64,000 nt of DNA from Cubamyces lactineus (taxonomy: Eukaryota > Basidiomycota > Agaricomycetes > Polyporales > Polyporaceae). The stretch is from positions 372,001-436,000 of the forward strand of contig JACDTU010000003.1 in NCBI GenBank assembly GCA_022376465.1, given 5' to 3'. The translations under genes and the position numbers were made by a program. Numbering within the stretch: position 1 is the stretch's first letter; every line of letters starts with the position of its first letter. This document shows, piece after piece, positions 59,319 to 64,000 of this stretch. The notes beneath the pieces are model-generated. The model made no database searches, was not told the DNA's origin, and saw only the letters and a list, made by a program, of their open reading frames with translations.

Positions 59319-60137
59319 TCAAACCTTTGTGTAGATCCCGCCGCGGTCGTTCATGCGCCTCACCGGAGCAGGCTGGCCGACGTGGCCGTTCTCATTCTGC
59401 GTGCCTTCCGACGGATGACCCTGTAAAAGGGGCAGATCCATGTGAGTATCTATGACTCTACACGCTCCAGACACACAGCTCGCGAAACTAACATGCAACG
59501 CGGACATGATAGAAGCCACAACATTCATGTCATGCTCACCGGCCGCCTTATTCGCTTTCACCGAATTGTTCTTGCCGCGAGGATCCTCCGCGTGCTCTCC
59601 GTCCGCTGCTCGAGTCTCGCCCCCACGCTCGTTCGCCCCACCGCTCTCATTGCCGCGCCCCTCGGTGTTCCTAGAGCCCGAGGAGACCATGCCGCTGGAA
59701 GCTGCACCCCCTCCTGCGCCTCCGCTACGGACGGGCGAGGCGTGGAGGAATTGGGCTCCGGAGGGCTCCTGCGCGCTGGAGCCTCGGGGACGGAGGTTGG
59801 TGCCAGTACCTCCAGGAGAGCTGACGCGCTCGTTGAACTCGGGGGCTTGCTGAGCGTGGCGGAATTGCCCTGTGGTGCGAAGCGCCGTGTCATGATGCTA
59901 GACATGTTCAACCGAAATCATCGACACTTACAGGTAGGCATTTCAGCAGGATCCGTGGATGCGTGGCTCCTGTCCTGCTTCGTGAATTGAAGCCTGTAAA
60001 AGCCGTAGAAGCCAACAGCACAGGCGGCCATGCCGAGGATCATGGTCTACGCGATATGATGTCATTGATTTCCTTCTCATGTCGAGCCGTAGGAAACATA
60101 CCATCGGACGACCGCCTCCTTGACCTGCTGCATGCAT
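59319..60137 (-). CDS. Small membrane-anchored protein with PTWQFR motif
   Basis: Four exons encode roughly 190 residues. Exon 1 (start 60137) is MHAAGQGGGRPM. Exon 2 gives TMILGMAACAVGFYGFYRLQ, one TM helix, then TKQDRSHASTDPAEMP. The next intron, gtaagtgtcgatg to ccaccacag, splices inside a Trp codon to give PTWQFRHAQQAPEFNERVSS. The remaining sequence is Gly/Ser/Ala-rich and ends in a charged segment with EHAEDPRGKNNSVKANKAAG. A final exon encodes GHPSEGTQNENGHVGQPAPV and RRMNDRGGIYTKV before the stop at 59319-59321. A short N-terminus with one helix suggests a mitochondrial or ER tail- or signal-anchored protein. I do not recognise the family. The minus-strand neighbour at 60937-61574 has the same layout and a PTWEYR motif at the same place. 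Confidence 0.55.
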
Positions 60138-60936
60138 CGGGGCATTTGGCCTTCCAGAGCGAAGGTTCGAGGTATGTCCTGAATGGGCGCTCATAGCTGT
60201 GGCTGAATAGGTAAAAACAGTATGGCGGTTGTGCGCGTATATAGGGATGATGGTGGGAAGGTGAGTGACTCAAGGATGTTCAACGTATGCGCTTTTGTGC
60301 ATCTTCGCGGCTGACCGATTCGCGACGGCGGCTGAGGCAGTGATCGTCGGCCTGTACCATCCTTCAAGGGACGTCTACTCTTGGAAGGCGGCTTACCGTA
60401 AACGGATCGGCGAGTGTCACTGCCGCCGCCGTATGAGATGACGTCACGAAACATCCTCTGCCTGGGACGACGGCAATTCGGTGAGGTGCGTCATGATCGA
60501 ATACTCGTGTCTCTGTAGATATATGTCTGGCCTATGTTCAGCAACGCACTTTCCAGGCGTTGATGCATTGATGTGCTGATGGATCGACCTATGAGATGAC
60601 ATCTACAACGACCGTAACGTTGTTAGAAGGCATATGCCCACCCCAGGTGGTGGGCGGGTCCAAGGTCTAAAATCGAGGCATATTGCTTCGCATGCTGACA
60701 AAGTCGGAAGCGAGAAACGTCGCCATTACATGTCCGAAAGCTATCCAATATAGAGCTCTGGTGTACGTTAGACAAATGCGCATGTGTAGATGCGAGGCAA
60801 TGGTGTTCATGAGACCGCCACGATTGTCGTAAGAGCTCCTCAGTCCGAATTAGAACTATGTCGCTGACGATCATAATCGGATCCCTCGCGATGCTGTGAG
60901 AAAAGCGTGTCAGCAGGACGCTATGTCTTCCTCACA
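60138..60936. other. Spacer between the two small membrane-protein genes
   Basis: A minus-strand frame (60623-60874, 83 codons) starts with MIVSDIVLIRTEELLRQSW but has no motif I recognise. No gene is supported. Confidence 0.35.
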
Positions 60937-61574
60937 TCAAAGCTGCTGAGCGCTGACCTTCGACGCGATCTCAGACCCTGGTTCTTTCTCTTTCTGAGGA
61001 GCTGGCTCGCTCTTGGAGTTCTGATGATCATTCGTTCCCTTCCCCTTCAGCCAGGGCATTTCGTCAGTGTTGCGTCTAGTAACTGTCGAGACATCATCCG
61101 CTTACCTGAGTTGCGTTGAGATACGACGCAGCCGGCCCTTGGCTGCCCGACTGATCGTCATTGCTCCGCGTTGGTACGCTTTTGGGATTGGTCGGGATAT
61201 CCGTCTCAGACGACCGCTGGGTAAGGTGCTGATCGGAATTAGATGTGGGATTCTGCTCTTGCGTTAGGCGGTACTCCCCTGAAGGATCGTAAGTATATAG
61301 GCAGACGTCAATGAGGGCATATGGAACGAACATGTAGGAATGGCGCCCGGGTACGGTGTCGTCTCCTTCCTCGCCTGATTCGTCTTCTGTGCGTACCAAA
61401 AGAGTCCAAGTCCTGTTGAGACTGCGGCCACACCTCCGGCAAGCAACTGATGTAACCAAGGGTAGCTTTGCGTTAACGTCTTCTGTCCGGTCATCCTATG
61501 CTCATGCATGTAGTGCGTACCTTGTTGTTGCTCCGCACCGCCTGTTGGATTCCCCGAGTAGCATCAGAAGACAT
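60937..61574 (-). CDS. Small membrane-anchored protein with PTWEYR motif
   Basis: Four exons give about 140 residues. Exon 1 (start 61574) encodes MSSDATRGIQQAVRSNNK. An intron (gtacgcactac to acatcag) precedes LLAGGVAAVSTGLGLFWYAQ, one TM helix, and KTNQARKETTPYPGAIP. A short intron, gttcgttcc to ccttcag, joins to PTWEYRLTQEQNPTSNSDQH. A Ser/Asp-rich region follows with SYLNATQ, then after gtaagcgg to catcag comes NSKSEPAPQKEKEPGSEIAS and VSAQQL, with the stop at 60937-60939. The protein is hydrophilic except for the helix. The donor gttcgt is weak, so this junction is the least certain, though it restores the frame and the motif shared with the gene at 59319-60137. Function is unknown; a paralog relationship with that gene is likely. 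Confidence 0.5.
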
Positions 61575-62126
61575 CGTGTTGGGGTATCTGGTATAGAGCT
61601 TGAGGTAGCACGATACTAGTGCGAAATGCGTAGATATGAACTATCAGGTCGTGAATGATGATCAAGGGGTGAGAGATACTGTATGCGCATGGATACGCGC
61701 GAGGGCTTATATGCTGAAGCGTGGCTCCATCATGCCGAGCCCCAACCTAGACAATGCAGAAGCTTTCCGGGCGCCGCGTGTGAGGGAGAAAGTGGAGGAA
61801 GAGGTCGCGAGGACATAAGTCGCGACGTCATTAAGAGTGGTAATCCCCACGACGCGGTGGCGCGGTGGGGGATACGCGCTCACGTGACCGCGTCGAGGCC
61901 ATCTACCTGATGCACTGTGCACCAATCGTAACCTGAGGTGGTAGTAGATGCTAGTATCACTGTAACTTGCCACAGGTAGCAGAAGTTTAAGAATCCGTGT
62001 GCGTTACTTATGAGCAACACGGCGGTGACACAATGGTCGTACAGACAGACTGGGAGAAAAAGACAGTGAGATACTCGTACATGCACAATACAACCTAGAA
62101 CTTCAGCTATAGGATTACGGCCGGTA
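61575..62126. other. Spacer, no gene
   Basis: An imperfect inverted repeat with ccccacgacgcggtggcgcg and gggggatacgcgctcacgtg lies near 61845-61885 and includes an E-box CACGTG. No coding feature is recognised. Confidence 0.4.
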
Positions 62127-63940
62127 TTAGTGGCGCAGAGGCCAAATACCCTTCTTTGTATCTATTTTCTGAAGCATGTACCACTGAGGAGACGGGCTGA
62201 CTATATCAAGCTTTCCTCCTGGCGTGCTCTCCGTTACCGAGAACGCTAGGTTTCCGGCGACCATCAAACATGGGACCTCCTTGCCATCGTCGTCTATCGT
62301 CACATCTACTTCACCGTAGCCTTCTGGAATGCTCTCAAAGGGCATGGTAAAGTAGGACACGCCGTCCAGTGTATACGTCCAGTTCCAGGATGTGTCTGTG
62401 TTTGAGGGTGAGTGATCGTCATAGTAAACGCTGAGCAGGAACGTCTCTTACGACGTTCGAGGACGCTGCCGCTTCCGTGCTGGGCAACGTTCGTTGCATC
62501 TGTGCCGTCTGCGGTACTTGCAGAACCAGTGGTAGTATCGCTAGCAGAGGGCACACCAGTCGCCACCTTTCGAATACTGGGCGACTTCCTCTGTTTGGAC
62601 AACACCTGAGAGCCTCTGCGGAGCAACTTCGTCGCCTTATCCTTGACGCGGATGGACATCGAACTTCTGCTACGCTTGGACAACGAATCGTCCTCCAGCC
62701 TCTCTGGGGGTAGTTCCACAACCGGACGGGCCAGAGGAAGAGGAGGCTCGGTGAAGGACGGTGCCTCGGGTATGTTCTTTGGAAGAGGGCCCGCCTTCCA
62801 CGTCCCTTCCGGAGTCCACACACAGAACGCGGTGATCCAGCCGGTGAGGTCGTCTTGCCCACAGTACTCCTCGATCCTGTGCACTGCGTGCTTCCAGAAA
62901 GTTACGTCTGGGTTTCCGTCGAACGCCGCGACGAAGCGGCGTAGGATGGGACGGAGCATCTCTGCCCATACTGCGGGCTGATCGCCGAATTCGTATAGGC
63001 GCGTAGTTCGATACAAGAGCCGTTGCCAGTCCTCCTTCGTGCCCTCGAGAGTGACGGAGGGGAACCCGCACGTAATGCCGCCAGTGAACTTGAAGTATCT
63101 GGAGGTGGAGGATTGAGTTAGGATGAACATTAGGACAAGTAGCACATATGCACGTACGCTTTACAGGTCGCCATCATGAGTATCGAGCACACAGTGTAGT
63201 CTTTGAGAGTCGTAGTAGAGAAGTCGGGCAGAATCCATTCGGAGAGGGTGCTATCGGAAATCTATGAATGGCAATCTTGATGAGCATCGCCTCAACATCA
63301 TTCAGACTTACAGCTTGGGGGCGAAGTGTCGGGTTAAGTGGCGGGTGAATACTCACATGTTTCTTCATTTCCACTGTGAACATACGAGCGAGTTTACCGT
63401 AGTCCTCAGTCAGCTCGAGGTACAATGACTGTTGTCCGCCGTGTGAGACGAAGTATTGCCGCAAGTCTTCCGCGTGCGCGTTTACGCTGTATCACGGAGA
63501 TTCGCTTATAAGCATCGTTCTCGTGTTGAGGAACACTAGGGGAAGTGGTACATCGTATACCGAAGTCGACTTACTAGAAGCTCAACTGGCTTAAGATTGC
63601 AATCCACACATCATCCGGTCTTCATTACGAGAATCAGCGGTCAGAATCGACTCGATAGCTGCAAGTCATTGTCCACATACCGGATTCGCAAGTGCGAATG
63701 GGTGCCATATGCCTGCACTACGGCCTGGGCAAAACCGTTGCCCTGGGGAACGAGCGACGCATACTCGTTTGGCGCGACGGAGCCCTGGAGCACTTTAAAC
63801 GTCGCGCCGGGTTTGTTGCAAGCAGCAGTCACCATGGCCTGGTCTCCGTGCGTGTCGCCTGGGCGTGGGCCCTGCCAAGCGGGCCGTGTACGCCAGTCGC
63901 TGCATTGCAGCTTTGGGGAGACGGGGAAGGTAACGGGCAT
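62127..63940 (-). CDS. DUF4419 domain protein
   Basis: This is a fungal protein of unknown function defined by the DUF4419 domain. The start at 63940 reads MPVTFPVSPKLQCSDWRTRP. Exon 1 ends at HSHLRIR; spliced exons then give PDDVWIAILSQLSFYVNAHA, EDLRQYFVSHGGQQSLYLEL and DYGKLARMFTVEMKKH. The core continues with LSEWILPDFSTTTLKDYTVC, SILMMATCKAYFKFTGGITC and GFPSVTLEGTKEDWQRLLYR. LRPILRRFVAAFDGNPDVTF and GWITAFCVWTPEGTWK complete the family signature (D-D-V-W, STTT, GxPxVTLEGxxxDW, GWxxAF). An insert of about 100 Ser/Lys-rich residues (near 62700-62450) interrupts the domain before the C-terminal part YFTMPFESIPEGYGEVDVTI and VAGNLAFSV. The stop is at 62127. The insert is longer than in homologs I can recall. 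All splice sites seen are canonical and the gene is complete. Confidence 0.82.
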
Positions 63941-64000
63941 CTAGCTAGAGACTGGTAACGGCGTGGTAGGTTAGGTCTGGTGGGGTGCGCAGAAGGGCGA
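63941..64000. other. Window end, upstream of the DUF4419 gene
   Basis: These last 60 bases are too short to interpret; they would include the DUF4419 promoter. Confidence 0.3.

Overview
The window is nuclear DNA from a filamentous basidiomycete, most likely an agaricomycete (mushroom or wood-decay type). The coding regions are GC- and CpG-rich. Genes are split by many GT-AG introns, mostly 45-70 nt. The content is typical of that group: a DUF6533-type membrane protein, a sugar/H+ symporter, a DUF4419 protein, a TENA/THI-4 protein and single-copy housekeeping genes for secretion, chitin precursor synthesis, splicing, telomeres and autophagy. No bacterial operon, rRNA, CRISPR array or complete autonomous transposon is visible.

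Layout. 1-3246 has no gene I can defend. 3247-8503 holds two tandem minus-strand MFS transporter paralogs. 8984-12519 is SEC24 (COPII coat) with an N-terminal WW domain. 12908-13740 is a TENA/THI-4-like protein (+), convergent with a two-finger C2H2 protein (13946-14806, -). The two converging 3' parts lie in a sharply bounded 1.2-kb tract almost free of CpG. 15582-16957 is a probable multi-pass membrane protein (-), possibly decaying. 18703-19511 is a small Gly/Ala-rich stress-type protein. 20197-22964 is GFA1 (-). 25196-28195 is a SEC2-like Rab exchange factor, followed by a 532-bp element with terminal inverted repeats. 29249-30703 is SPP2 (-), 31075-33527 STN1 (-), and 33984-39231 ATG11 (+), divergent from STN1. 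40968-43063 is a sugar transporter. 43064-45964 is gene-poor. Two identical initiator tRNA-Met genes (45965-46036 + and 58859-58930 -) bracket a DUF4748-like small protein, a C2H2 protein, a vacuolar-type MFS protein, an intron-containing tRNA-Gln and a DUF6533 membrane protein. Two neighbouring small membrane-anchored proteins (59319-60137 and 60937-61574, -) share an architecture. A DUF4419 protein (62127-63940, -) closes the window.

The genes do not form one pathway. SEC24 and SEC2 act at the two ends of the secretory pathway (ER exit and exocytic vesicle delivery) and GFA1 feeds chitin and glycan synthesis, which fits hyphal growth, but their proximity is probably incidental. The observations most worth a second look are the CpG-depleted tract at 13372-14560, the 54-nt stop-free intron in GFA1 at the position where animal GFPT1 carries its 18-residue muscle insert, the TIR element at 28355-28886, the WW domain on SEC24, and the paired small membrane proteins near 60 kb. 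All functional assignments come from reading translated sequence and splice signals by eye; no database search was run.
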